From assembly GCA_963732355.1 (NCBI GenBank), contig CAVSZD010000007.1, positions 744,001 to 808,000 of the forward strand: a stretch of 64,000 nucleotides of DNA. The letters are read 5' to 3'. Every line of letters starts with the position of its first letter. The first letter of the stretch is position 1. Below, one piece after another: positions 29,188 through 38,176 of the stretch. The translations under genes were made by a program, and so were the position numbers. A model generated the notes under the pieces. The model was given only the letters and a program-made list of their open reading frames with translations, searched no databases and was not told where the DNA came from. This DNA comes from JADKAV01 sp963732355. GTDB taxonomy: Bacteria > Actinomycetota > Actinomycetes > S36-B12 > UBA10799.

Positions 29188-29820
29188 GTGGGCACGGCAG
29201 GCGCGGACGCGGGGGACTGGCTGGTGACCCAAGTCGTCTACCAGATGGGCGCACTCTCCCCCGACGAGCAAGCAGCCGTTTACGGCGCCGGCTTCTCCTA
29301 CGACTCGGCCGGTTCCCAGAAGGCGCTGCCGGCAAACACCGCGCAGTGGATCAGCACGGTTCTGCTGGACTTCCGCACACATCCGTGTCCCTTCTGCGAG
29401 TACGGGCTCCTCGAGCACTCGCTGTCCATCGCGGACAACGGGCCCATGTTGGTCTGCGATTCCGATGGGGCGTCCCGCTCGGCATGGGTCTGGCACGCCG
29501 GGCCCCAACCGCTTCCCCTGTGGCGCATTCTTCTCGCCGTAGTGCTCTGGATCGGCATCCCTCTGACCTCAATAGGCCTGGCTAGTTGGCTCATGCCCAC
29601 AATCGCGGCGTTCAAGTACCGGCAGCGCCGCTGGGCGTTGGGCGCCGTCATCTGGGGGCTGCTCACGGTGGCGCTGATCACCGCGATCGAACTGGGGTGG
29701 GAGGGATCCGCCCTGGGGATGCTCGCCCTGTTGTTGTGGTTCGGCGGCGCGTTGTACGGCGGGCTCCAGATCAAAGGGTGGCTGTCCGCTGCTCCGCCGA
29801 ACAGGCCATCCCGGCGCTAA
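29188..29820 (+). CDS. membrane protein with cytoplasmic or extracellular CxxC
   Basis: A 210-aa protein with GTG start. The first 100 residues are soluble and contain HPCPFCEYG, a CxxC pair that may bind metal or be redox active. The second half has three or four membrane segments (WRILLAVVLWIGIPLTSIGL, WALGAVIWGLLTVALITAI, LGMLALLLWFGGALYGGL). I do not recognise the family. It lies 41 nt upstream of the phosphodiesterase gene, same strand. A 230-nt gap before it shows no convincing gene. Confidence 0.7.
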   Translation: MGTAGADAGDWLVTQVVYQMGALSPDEQAAVYGAGFSYDSAGSQKALPANTAQWISTVLLDFRTHPCPFCEYGLLEHSLSIADNGPMLVCDSDGASRSAWVWHAGPQPLPLWRILLAVVLWIGIPLTSIGLASWLMPTIAAFKYRQRRWALGAVIWGLLTVALITAIELGWEGSALGMLALLLWFGGALYGGLQIKGWLSAAPPNRPSRR

Positions 29821-29861
29821 GCGAGGCTCTGCCCACCCGCGTGGTTGTTACCCTGCAACCG

Positions 29862-31316
29862 ATGATGACCAAGACTCTGCTCGCCCTGACCGGCGCATCG
29901 CTCGCGCTCGGCATGGTGGCCACGCCCGCCCACGCCGCCCCCATCGACAAGCCCCTCGTCTACATCTTCGTGCTCGATGGCCTCGACGGGGATCTGTACG
30001 ACCAAGGGCGGCTTCCTGGCATCAAGGGACTCGTCGACAAACGCGGAACCTACTACCAGGAGTCCCGCGCGATCATGGTCGCCGAGACGAACCCGAACCA
30101 CACTGCGATGATCACCGGCGCCTACGCCGACACGTCCGGCATCCCGGGCAACGACTTCGCCCTGTACGGCAACGGCGCCACCTCGGTCGGCGGCTGCCCT
30201 TTGGACGGCGTGAGCAACGGCCCCGTCAGCGTCGGCCTGGCACCGGAGTGCGTGCAGGCGCAGACGTTCTTCCAGAGCACCGCCACGAAGAGCACCCGTG
30301 ACAAGGTCACGTCCGCGGGCATCTTCGGCAAACCGAAACTAGCCACGCTTTTCGCCGCCAAGCGCTCCAAGAAGAAGTACGCGGCGGACTACCTCTGGAC
30401 ACCATGCCAGTCCACCAAGACCGACTACTGCCGCAGGACCCCCCTCAACGTCTGGGGCTACGCCGACGATAAGCACACGATGGACGCGGTTCTTGCCAGT
30501 GTCCGCGAGGGCGTGAAGTCGGAGAACGGCAAACGCAAGAAGGCGAACCTGACGATGGTCAACCTCCCCACGATCGACTCCACGGGTCACTCGTACGGCG
30601 CCGGCAAGAAGTACCGCAAGGCCGCCGCTGACACCGACGCGCAGATCGATCGTTTCGTGCGCCAGCAGAAGAAGCTCAAACTGTGGTCGCGAACTGTGCT
30701 GTTCCTGGTGAGCGATCACTCCATGGACACGACGCCGGACAAGATCTCACTTCGCGACCTGCTCATCGCCGCGGGCATCCCGGCCGAGTCGTTCCGGGTC
30801 ATTGCCAACGGCGGGACGGACATGGTGTATCTCACCGATCGCACCTCCCCCGATCGATTCGATCTGCTGCACCGCATGCGGCAGGCCGCTTTGGCTGCCG
30901 CCGACCGCGGCATCGATGAGGCCCTGTACCGCGAACCGAACCCGACCGACGGCGATGCCGCGAACACCCTGGACGGCGCCCATCCCGCATGGCACCTCAA
31001 TGGTGAACGGACCGGGGATCTGGTGGTCACCCATGCCACCGGTGGCGCGTTCAGCGACCCGATCAACCCCACGAACGGCGGTCACGGCGGTCCGTTCACG
31101 ACGGACAACTTCTTCGCCATCACGGGAGGCTGGAAGGGCCTGGTCAAGAACGGGACGGTCAGCGGTGTAGCCGATGCCCGCTTCGACGACACACAAGCCA
31201 ACCCGGGGCAGGCGGAGAACGTCGACGTGGCCCCCACCGCCCTGCGCGTCCTGGGTCTCGAACCGCCGCGTGACAATCGCGGACGGGTGCTGACCGAGGC
31301 GTTCAAGGGCTGGTAG
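29862..31316 (+). CDS. secreted type I phosphodiesterase/nucleotide pyrophosphatase
   Basis: A 484-aa alkaline-phosphatase-superfamily enzyme with signal peptide (TLLALTGASLALGMVATPAHA). Zinc ligands and nucleophile are visible: Asp39 in VLDGLDGD, Thr81 in NPNHTAMITG, DSTGHSYG, and SDHSMD; a late GGHGG may carry the last His ligand. It hydrolyses phosphodiesters or nucleotide pyrophosphates outside the membrane. Two adjacent ATGs (29862 and 29865) could start it. It is followed 25 nt later by an aminotransferase, probably cotranscribed without an obvious link. Confidence 0.93.
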   Translation: MMTKTLLALTGASLALGMVATPAHAAPIDKPLVYIFVLDGLDGDLYDQGRLPGIKGLVDKRGTYYQESRAIMVAETNPNHTAMITGAYADTSGIPGNDFALYGNGATSVGGCPLDGVSNGPVSVGLAPECVQAQTFFQSTATKSTRDKVTSAGIFGKPKLATLFAAKRSKKKYAADYLWTPCQSTKTDYCRRTPLNVWGYADDKHTMDAVLASVREGVKSENGKRKKANLTMVNLPTIDSTGHSYGAGKKYRKAAADTDAQIDRFVRQQKKLKLWSRTVLFLVSDHSMDTTPDKISLRDLLIAAGIPAESFRVIANGGTDMVYLTDRTSPDRFDLLHRMRQAALAAADRGIDEALYREPNPTDGDAANTLDGAHPAWHLNGERTGDLVVTHATGGAFSDPINPTNGGHGGPFTTDNFFAITGGWKGLVKNGTVSGVADARFDDTQANPGQAENVDVAPTALRVLGLEPPRDNRGRVLTEAFKGW

Positions 31317-31341
31317 ACGTGTTCGGAAGATTGAGGCCCGG

Positions 31342-32511
31342 TTGAAGATCTCGCAACGCGGTCGGGAGGTCGAACCGTTCCACGCCATGGCCTTCGGCAA
31401 ACAGGCAGCGCACCTCGAGGACGCCGGGCATCCGGTCATCAAGTTGAGCTTGGGCGAGCCGGACTTCGGCGCTCCGGCAGCGGTACGAGAGGCGATGCGC
31501 GAGGCCATGGATGGCCGTCCCCTGCCGTACACCGAAGCGCTCGGCATGCCCGTGCTGCGCCAGACGATTGCGCAGTTCTATCGCGAACGCCACGGGGTGG
31601 ACGTCGACCCGGCCCGGATCATCGTCACTTCCGGCGCCTCAGCAGCACTGCTACTGGCGTGTGCCGCGACGATCGACACCGGCGATGAGGTTCTCATGGC
31701 CGACCCGTCCTACCCGTGCAACCGGCAACTCGTGGGGACGTTCGGTGGCCAGGTCGTCACGGTGCCAACAACCGCAGACACCCGATTTCAGCTCGACGCC
31801 AGTTCGGTGGCGCGCTATTGGAGCCCTGCAACGACCGCGGTCATGATGGCCACTCCATCAAATCCGACCGGCACCTCGATTCCCTTCGACGAGCTAGCTG
31901 GCATCTGCGATCTAGCGCGTTCGCGCTCCGCCTGGCGCATCGTCGATGAGATCTACCTCGACCTCAGCGATCCGAGACCCCACGGTGATCCGCCCCGCAC
32001 CGTCCTGTCCACGGATCCGGACGCGATCGTCATCAACAGCTTCTCCAAGTACTTCGGCATGACAGGTTGGCGGCTCGGTTGGGCGGTATTGCCCGAACCG
32101 CTGGTCGGGGTCATGGAGCGCTTGGCGATGAACTACTTCTTGTGCGCCTCGACGCCGGCCCAGTACGCCGCCTTGGCCTGTTTCACACCCGAGTCACTGG
32201 CCGAGTGCGAGCGGCGCCGGCTCGAACTGCTGGCTCGCAGGCAACTGGTCCTCGATGGCCTCGACCGCCTGGGCTTGCCGGTGCCGGTGGTCCCCGACGG
32301 CGCCTTCTACGTGTACTTCGACGTCTCGGGTACTGGGCTCGGCTCGTGGGAGTTCTGCGAGCGGGCACTGAGCGAGGCGCAGGTGTCGTTGACTCCTGGC
32401 CGGGACTTCGGCACGCACACCGGCGACACCCATGTGCGCCTGTCCTATACCGCGTCGCGGGCCGATCTGGCCGAGGCGACCGAGCGACTGGCTGCCTTCC
32501 TGAGCCGCTGA
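31342..32511 (+). CDS. class I/II aminotransferase
   Basis: A 389-aa PLP-dependent fold-type I enzyme. The Schiff-base lysine lies in NSFSKYFGMTGWRLGW (Lys236); SNPTGTSIPFDEL and VDEIYLDLS (cofactor-ring Asp) are in place, and the C-terminal Arg for substrate carboxylate lies in HVRLSYTASR. The likely reaction is transamination of an aspartate-, alanine- or aromatic-type amino acid; the substrate is undetermined. Start is a TTG preceded by a weak purine stretch, so the true start may be the next codon with a better signal. Confidence 0.93.
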   Translation: MKISQRGREVEPFHAMAFGKQAAHLEDAGHPVIKLSLGEPDFGAPAAVREAMREAMDGRPLPYTEALGMPVLRQTIAQFYRERHGVDVDPARIIVTSGASAALLLACAATIDTGDEVLMADPSYPCNRQLVGTFGGQVVTVPTTADTRFQLDASSVARYWSPATTAVMMATPSNPTGTSIPFDELAGICDLARSRSAWRIVDEIYLDLSDPRPHGDPPRTVLSTDPDAIVINSFSKYFGMTGWRLGWAVLPEPLVGVMERLAMNYFLCASTPAQYAALACFTPESLAECERRRLELLARRQLVLDGLDRLGLPVPVVPDGAFYVYFDVSGTGLGSWEFCERALSEAQVSLTPGRDFGTHTGDTHVRLSYTASRADLAEATERLAAFLSR

Positions 32512-32541
32512 GAAACACGTCGGCGCTGCAGAAGCCCCACA

Positions 32542-33204
32542 ATGGGCCGGGTGACGGACCTGACCATCCAGCTGCTGCCGTATGCAGCCGGCCTCTTCGC
32601 CTCGCCGCTGCCGGTGATTGTCGGCATCGTGCTGCTGTTCACACCACGTCCGCGGCCCACGTCCATCACCTACGTCCTCACCTGGATCGCGGGCCTGACG
32701 TTGGCGACGGTGGTGATGTCTCTGCTCGCGGGACTCATCGACGGCGGCCAAGGCGACGGTTCCATCGGCGCGTGGGTGAAGGTCCTGCTGGGACTGCTCC
32801 TGGTGGTTTTCGCCGTCAAGATGTGGCTGGGCAGAAGCCAGGACTCCACGCCCGCGTGGCTGTCCAATCTCATGGAGGCCGGCCCCCGGGAGGCAGTCCG
32901 TTACGGCGTGCTCATGTCGGCGGCCAACCCCAAGGAATTGCTGATGGCTGCGGCCGCCGGTTTGGCCGTCGGCGCCAGTGACGTCGGAACCGCAGGTGCC
33001 GCCGGGGCTATTGCTGTCTTCGTCGTGGTCGGCGCAGCCAGCGTCGCGGCTCCTCTGGTGGTTTTCCTTGTTGGCGGCAAGTCAACGCTGGAGTTCCTGG
33101 CGAAGGCACGCGAGTGGCTGCAGGACAACAGTGTCGGCGTGGCGGCCGGCGTACTCGCCGCGATTGGCGTGCTGCTGCTGGTTGGCGGGTTGACCTCGCT
33201 GTGA
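32542..33204 (+). CDS. GAP/Sap-family membrane protein
   Basis: A 220-aa protein with six membrane segments in a LysE-like arrangement, matching the Sap/GAP (sulfolipid-addressing, Gap-like) family of actinobacteria: YAAGLFASPLPVIVGIVLLF, PTSITYVLTWIAGLTLATVV, and AANPKELLMAAAAGLAVG with the conserved Asn-Pro-Lys. Such proteins are proposed to export glycolipids or peptidolipids. It follows the aminotransferase by 30 nt. Confidence 0.88.
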   Translation: MGRVTDLTIQLLPYAAGLFASPLPVIVGIVLLFTPRPRPTSITYVLTWIAGLTLATVVMSLLAGLIDGGQGDGSIGAWVKVLLGLLLVVFAVKMWLGRSQDSTPAWLSNLMEAGPREAVRYGVLMSAANPKELLMAAAAGLAVGASDVGTAGAAGAIAVFVVVGAASVAAPLVVFLVGGKSTLEFLAKAREWLQDNSVGVAAGVLAAIGVLLLVGGLTSL

Positions 33205-33283
33205 CCCTGTAACTCCGGTGGCACGACCACCCATGCCGCCCTCGGAACCACCAGCGAGGCCACTGCGTGTCCGGCCCAAGCGG

Positions 33284-33649
33284 CTATGCACCGCCCAGCG
33301 CCTCCCCGATCACGATGAAGCCGAAACCCAGCGTCGCCATCACAGTCAGACCCATCGCCAGGACATTCATCACCGAACGCTGCTTACCGATCCAGACGGC
33401 CAGGACATTGACAATTGCGGCGACCAGTACAAGCCCTACTGCGATGATCGGCATCACAGCCGTGTCCGTCACCGGCCACTGATCCCGGAACATCGTGAAC
33501 ACGGGCAGCACCAACCACGAACCAAACCCGATCGCGGCGGCAACCAAGGCGATCCAGCCAAACGGATCCGTCGGAAAAATCTTCGTCGGTTGATTGAGGC
33601 TTCCATCCGGCCGACTGCTCGCAGATCCGCGGTCCACTCCGGTACTCAT
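33284..33649 (-). CDS. small membrane protein, unknown
   Basis: A 121-aa protein with three or four hydrophobic segments (WIALVAAAIGFGSWLVLPVF, AVMPIIAVGLVLVAAIVNVL, VLAMGLTVMATLGFGFIVI). The ATG at 33649 has GGAGGTGGATC directly upstream. It converges on the GAP-family gene and is divergent from the copper chaperone. No motif points to a function. Confidence 0.75.
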   Translation of the reverse strand: MSTGVDRGSASSRPDGSLNQPTKIFPTDPFGWIALVAAAIGFGSWLVLPVFTMFRDQWPVTDTAVMPIIAVGLVLVAAIVNVLAVWIGKQRSVMNVLAMGLTVMATLGFGFIVIGEALGGA

Positions 33650-33818
33650 GATCCACCTCCCCCGGGCGTCGATCATGCGGTGACCGGCACCCAATTCCAC
33701 TGTACGTCTGAGCCCCGGTTAGGTCTGCCTGAGAAATTGGTGGGAAATGGAGCCGAATGCAATAGGGGCTAAACCCCAGGGGGGGGTATCTGGCAAGAAA
33801 ATTCAGGGAGGATTCACC

Positions 33819-34298
33819 ATGCCCATCCACAAGCGCTCCGTCGCGACTATCGGCGCGGGGCTGCTCGCACTCGGCGCATTGACCGCGTGTTCATCGGATG
33901 ACACCGCCGAAACCGCCGCGTCCCCGACTGCGGCCGGCGAGTGCGCGTTGACGGTGGACGACCCGTGGGTGAAGGCCACCCACGAGGAGATGACCGGGGC
34001 GTTCGGCGTCATCGAAAACAGCGGTGACGCGGACATCACAATCACGTCGGCGTCCAGCCCGTCGGCGGGCATGATGGAGATTCACGAGGTGGTGGACCAG
34101 GACGGCGCGATGGTCATGCAGCCCAAGGCGGGCGGACTGGTCGTGCCGGCAGGTGGGTCCGCGGAGTTGAAGCCCGGTGCCGACCACCTCATGCTCATGG
34201 AGCTGCCCGCCACTCCGCACAGGGATTCAACCGCGTCGCGTCCGTCGCCGGGGAGGTTCCCCCGCAGCAGGCCAAAGCGAGCAAAGCGGCGAACATGA
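33819..34298 (+). CDS. copper chaperone PCu(A)C-like lipoprotein, C-terminus lost
   Basis: A 159-aa lipoprotein (lipobox GALTAC at about residues 19-24) with the PCu(A)C copper-binding pattern: His in MMEIHEV, Met after ten residues in MVMQP, and HLM in DHLMLM. It should take copper outside the membrane to cytochrome oxidase assembly. Family members run about 30 residues past HLMLM with a beta-strand end; here after MELP the frame runs into an Arg-rich tail (SRPSPGRFPRSRPKRAKRRT) read from the wrong frame of foreign or shifted sequence. So the end is probably replaced or frameshifted. RBS GGGAGG precedes the ATG. Confidence 0.8.
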   Translation: MPIHKRSVATIGAGLLALGALTACSSDDTAETAASPTAAGECALTVDDPWVKATHEEMTGAFGVIENSGDADITITSASSPSAGMMEIHEVVDQDGAMVMQPKAGGLVVPAGGSAELKPGADHLMLMELPATPHRDSTASRPSPGRFPRSRPKRAKRRT

Positions 34299-34479
34299 GT
34301 ACGACCGTCTCGGATCGGGTGTCTCGGGGCTTCGGACGAGACATCTTCGACTCCTGGCTATCGGTGATGTCCGCCTTGAGAGCGGGAAGGCAGAGTAAGG
34401 GCGGCCAAGCCCTTGGTTGAGAGTCCTGTCAGAAGCCCGACACAGGATGTCGCTCCGGCCCCCTCCGTGCGAGACGCGG

Positions 34480-34558
<79 letters not shown>

Positions 34559-34770
34559 ACGGAGGGAACTGTGAAGAAAACTCCGGTGACCTTGCTGTCC
34601 CATCGTATCGGCGGGGTTCGGTGGTCAGCCGGTCAGGTTGCGGTGGCTGTGGCGGCGGTTCTGGCGGTGCTGACGGCTGCGGAAGGCTGCTCGTTGGGGT
34701 GTTTCCGGGTTTCGGGTATGCCGATGTGGCCGGTCACTGGTCAGTGGCGGCCTGAGAGGGCGAGAAGGGG

Positions 34771-36315
34771 TCACGGTTCGGGGTGCTTTGCGCGGTTTTC
34801 GGTTACGGCGTTGTTGCGGAGGGCGTAGCCGAGGATGAAGAGTTCTTGGGTTGTGGTGCCGTAGCCGGGTAGGCGTGGCATTTCGCGTTTCATCTCGCGG
34901 TGCAGCGATTCGGTGTCGTTACGTCGCCCGTAGAGGACGCCGTACTGCCAGGAGCCGGGCGGGTAGTAGCGGAGGTATTCGCCGCGTTTGAACTGCGGCC
35001 CGGTCTCAGGCTGATGGTGCAGGGGTACTTGAAACTCGACGGGGTGGTTGTGGCAGTGGAGGGTGGCGCGGATGTAGTGCCGCCAGGTGCCGTCGCCGTT
35101 GGGTCGGGTGGAGACACGGTCGTGGGTGAGGGGTATCCAGACGGGTTTGCCGTTGTCACCGGAGCGGACTTGTTCGTGGAGTTGCCCTCCGATGGCCCAG
35201 ATGTGGTGTTCGCAGGGCCGTCCGGTGGACCGGGTGTGCCGGTGGACTGTGACTTTGTGTCGTTTCTCCACGCGGGAGGAGTTACGGGTGCCTTTCGTCT
35301 TACGGTCGGTGTTGGTTTTGGCTGCGGGCAGGTTGATGGTGTGAAGGTTGTCGGCTGACAGTTCTGTGATGTGGAGGTCGCGGAGGACACCGTCGACGAT
35401 GACGCCGCGCATTCCTGGGGCGTGGGCGTGGATGCGTTTCGCGACGGTGACGATGGCCTGGCCCTCGTCGCCGATGCCGCTGATGTTGTTGGGGCCGAGG
35501 ACGTGTGTGAAGTCCAGGATGATGCGTCCGTGGTAGTCCTCGGAACGCATTGACGCGAACACAATTTTGGAACCCCACACGCGGGTTTTCTCTTGCCCGT
35601 ATTTGTTGTGCCAGCCGGAGGCGCTGTCGTAACGCTTGCCGTTGTCGGGCCGGTTGTTCGTCGGCCCCGGATAGACGGTGCCGTCGAACGCAACCCATTG
35701 GGAGGGGCAGGGCCGCTTGTAGTAGAGGGCTTTGCCGGTCGGTAGATGTCCGAGGTCGTCGGCGAGGGTGAGGGCGGCTTGCCGGAACGCCTGGACGGCT
35801 TGCTGCCGGATGGCCGCCCATTCGGGGCTGCGCCACCGTTTCAGGAAGTAGTTCAGGTGGTGGCGTTTCGGTGGCTGCTTGGGGGCTTTGTCCCACCCGT
35901 CGGGCAGGTGTTTGTGGGCGTACTTGCGGTACATCCGCCACAGGTGCTTGTCGGAACACACGTGGGTGATGGCGGCGTTCTGGGCGCCGTGCACGGTTGT
36001 CATCGCGACGAGGAACAGGTACACCCACGCGGGGTAGTGGGCTGGTGCGCCGCGTTTACCGACTTGGCGGGTGTTGCCCGGCAGGGAGTACGCCACGTTC
36101 CAGAACGTCTGGGAGGCGAGGATGTTCCGTGCCTGTTCGGTGTGGGAGATGCGTTCGTGTTCCTCGCGGGTGCGGGGCCGCCGGGTGCCGTAGGTGCCGT
36201 CCGGTCGTTTCGTGACGATGCTGGCCTGCCCGCCGCGGTGCACAACCTGATGGGGTTCGTCACCGTCAACAGTGAGGGTTACGGTTCGTTCAGGCAGTAG
36301 CAGTGTTGGGGTCAC
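34771..36315 (-). CDS. DDE-transposase-like protein, island recombination gene
   Basis: A 514-aa protein. Residues 205-215 (WVAFDGTVYPG, Asp211), 304-312 (GVIVDGVLR, Asp308) and RRNDTESLHRE (Glu469) are placed like the Asp, Asp, Glu of RNase-H-fold transposases of the IS1182/IS4 type, and the C-terminal block with GYALRNN resembles the end of such enzymes. A helical N-terminal region precedes it. The GTG start overlaps the stop of the recombinase-like gene (36312-36315), so they are made together. It has no terminal inverted repeats of its own. A role in moving the island is inferred. Confidence 0.65.
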   Translation of the reverse strand: MTPTLLLPERTVTLTVDGDEPHQVVHRGGQASIVTKRPDGTYGTRRPRTREEHERISHTEQARNILASQTFWNVAYSLPGNTRQVGKRGAPAHYPAWVYLFLVAMTTVHGAQNAAITHVCSDKHLWRMYRKYAHKHLPDGWDKAPKQPPKRHHLNYFLKRWRSPEWAAIRQQAVQAFRQAALTLADDLGHLPTGKALYYKRPCPSQWVAFDGTVYPGPTNNRPDNGKRYDSASGWHNKYGQEKTRVWGSKIVFASMRSEDYHGRIILDFTHVLGPNNISGIGDEGQAIVTVAKRIHAHAPGMRGVIVDGVLRDLHITELSADNLHTINLPAAKTNTDRKTKGTRNSSRVEKRHKVTVHRHTRSTGRPCEHHIWAIGGQLHEQVRSGDNGKPVWIPLTHDRVSTRPNGDGTWRHYIRATLHCHNHPVEFQVPLHHQPETGPQFKRGEYLRYYPPGSWQYGVLYGRRNDTESLHREMKREMPRLPGYGTTTQELFILGYALRNNAVTENRAKHPEP

Positions 36316-37466
36316 GACTGGCCCCTGGGGTCGGGGTTGTAGACGGCCCGCCAGTCATATCCGACAAGGTGCGCAGCCACGTCCAGCCGTGCCAGGCCGA
36401 GGCGGGCAGCGACCGCCTCCACCCTGCCGGTCTCCGCGAACACCCGGGCGGCGACGTACTCGTTGATGCTCGCCACCCGCGTCTTGCCGGGGGTGTGCAC
36501 ACCGGCGAGCCGGATGAGTTTCGTCAGGCTCATACTTGTGGCCGCCGACCTCGCCTTGAAATCGTCCACGGCCGTGGTGCGTTCGTTCGGCAGGTACGCG
36601 AGGAGCGCATCCTCGTTGCCGGGGTAGCGGCGGTGCAGGTAGGCGAGCCGGTCAAGAATCGTCTGCCACGCCCAATCGTCATCAATGGGCACCCAACGCT
36701 GCTGGTAGCGGCTGCCGCCGCCGTGCAGATGCACGGCTTTGCTCATCTGGTCTACGTCGCGTACCCGGATGGCTCCGACCTCACCGGACTGCGCCCCCAC
36801 CAACGTCAATGCCAGACACACCGGGGTGCGGGCGAATCCGATGACATAGTCCGAACCGGCGGTTTCGTTGTCGGCGGTGTCTTTCAGTGCCTGTATCTGG
36901 TCGGCGTTGAACGCCGACACTGCCCGCTGCACCCCCGGCATACTCGGCAGGCTCGCACCCAGGTTCCGTTCCGTGACCCCAAGCCGGAACCACGTGCGGT
37001 ACACGGCCACCGCGACCGCGCGACGCAACCGGCGGATGTTCTCCGACGGGTACTCGGCGGCGCACACACCTGTCGCTGGGGAGTTCACCCACTGCCACAG
37101 CACCTCACTGGACACGTCACACACCAGGTCGCAGCCGCACGCCGCCACATACGCGACCAAGGTGCGGACGACAGCAGTGTGGGTGTCCAGAGTTTCCCGG
37201 GCGATGCGTTCCGCAACGACTTGCTGTTCCCAGTCGGCGAGCAGCCGAGTCACCGCCTCCCCCACCGTGACGGCACCGTCCATCGGAATGTCCGCAGCAA
37301 GGTAGAACGAGTCGTCGGGGCGGAGGAACCCTGGCCTGCGCGGCAACGCCGACCCGGTCTTCGCCCGTCCCCGCACACCCGCGGCGAACTCCACAGCCTC
37401 CCGGGACGCAGGATGCAGCCGGTAACGACCCCGACCCGGTCTCCCGCCCTGCCCTTGTCCCTGCAA
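36312..37466 (-). CDS. degenerate tyrosine-recombinase-like protein
   Basis: A 384-aa protein with the shape of a phage-type integrase: a helical core-binding domain (about residues 65-165) and a catalytic-like domain. The box I region LALTLVGAQSGEVGAIRVRDVD fits the family except that the catalytic Arg is Gln226. The HxxR and LGH motifs are replaced (INEY at about 334-337, LGL at about 356-358). A tyrosine at 370 (HLVGYDW) could be the nucleophile position. It therefore looks catalytically inactive yet intact. It is translated with the DDE-like gene. The start is uncertain: TTG at 37466, or a later GTG or ATG. Confidence 0.6.
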   Translation of the reverse strand: MQGQGQGGRPGRGRYRLHPASREAVEFAAGVRGRAKTGSALPRRPGFLRPDDSFYLAADIPMDGAVTVGEAVTRLLADWEQQVVAERIARETLDTHTAVVRTLVAYVAACGCDLVCDVSSEVLWQWVNSPATGVCAAEYPSENIRRLRRAVAVAVYRTWFRLGVTERNLGASLPSMPGVQRAVSAFNADQIQALKDTADNETAGSDYVIGFARTPVCLALTLVGAQSGEVGAIRVRDVDQMSKAVHLHGGGSRYQQRWVPIDDDWAWQTILDRLAYLHRRYPGNEDALLAYLPNERTTAVDDFKARSAATSMSLTKLIRLAGVHTPGKTRVASINEYVAARVFAETGRVEAVAARLGLARLDVAAHLVGYDWRAVYNPDPRGQS

Positions 37467-37651
37467 TTTTCGCCCCTGTCTCCCCGAGGGACGTCCGTCT
37501 TACCGTCCGGGGACGACAAGAAACGGCAAACTCGTGTAACGCCACCGGACGCGCCGCCATAGCGGTCGCACATCGCATTCATCATCACGGACGCACTTAT
37601 CGAGAAGCGACGAAATCAACGAAGCGCGCACCTGTCCGCATACAAACCGCG

Positions 37652-37657
37652 TAGAGT
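37652..37657 (+). promoter_or_regulatory. -10-like hexamer of a probable leaderless start
   Basis: TAGAGT ends 6 nt before the ATG at 37664, the spacing seen for leaderless actinobacterial transcripts. No ribosome binding site precedes the ATG. No clear -35 is visible. Confidence 0.4.
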
Positions 37658-37663
37658 GCCCCT

Positions 37664-38134
37664 ATGCCCCCACAAGACAGGCCCAATCAGGCTAAACGCG
37701 GCCCAACCGTGTCCCGCGCACCCGGACAAACTATCCGCACAGAATCGTGCAAATGCGACCCGAACACCCCCGTCAAAGACCTCTGCCACCTCTGCGAGAA
37801 GAAACGCAGACGCATCCTCGACCGGGCACGCAGACGCCGAAAACGCGGAGGCGCCGAAGGCGGCGGCACCCAACTATCCGCCACCGAAACCGCCCAACTC
37901 CTCACCATCCTCGACGCCATCAACACCCACCAGATCGCCCTGGAAGACCGGGCACGCCTCACCGGACGCCCCCTCAGCCCCACCATCAACGACCTCCTCA
38001 CCCAACTCGCCCAACTCCGCCACACCCTCCGACCAGCCCTCACCGCCCGAGGCGAAGAAGCCGCCGAACTCGACCGGCCAGGCGGCAGCCCCAGGGTCGG
38101 CACACAACGAAACGTCACGCCGCGAACGCGCTAA
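37664..38134 (+). CDS. small zinc-ribbon-like protein
   Basis: A 156-aa basic protein with four cysteines arranged CKC (29, 31) and CHLC (41, 44), a possible zinc ribbon, then an Arg/Lys run (KKRRRILDRARRRRKRGG) and a helical C-terminal half with leucine-rich stretches. It could bind nucleic acid. It is divergent from the recombinase-like gene and convergent with the nuclease-like gene at 38177; it may regulate island recombination, but nothing in the sequence shows this. No family is recognised. Confidence 0.6.
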   Translation: MPPQDRPNQAKRGPTVSRAPGQTIRTESCKCDPNTPVKDLCHLCEKKRRRILDRARRRRKRGGAEGGGTQLSATETAQLLTILDAINTHQIALEDRARLTGRPLSPTINDLLTQLAQLRHTLRPALTARGEEAAELDRPGGSPRVGTQRNVTPRTR

Positions 38135-38176
38135 CCGAAGCACCAGAGGCAAATCGCTGTGCGTCGCCTCGTGCGG

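Noticed and set aside
29026..29508. A 160-codon minus-strand frame before and opposite the CxxC membrane protein
   Set aside because: Low-complexity reverse reading; the plus frame has coherent membrane segments.
34571..34828. Small membrane protein from a GTG at 34571 with VAVAVAAVLAVLTA
   Set aside because: It has a purine-rich site and one hydrophobic segment, but it runs into the 3' end of the DDE-like gene and its C-terminal part is Arg-rich shadow; support was too weak to list.
35999..36215. Short plus-strand frames inside the DDE-like gene
   Set aside because: Cys/Arg-rich reverse readings of a longer gene coupled to its neighbour.
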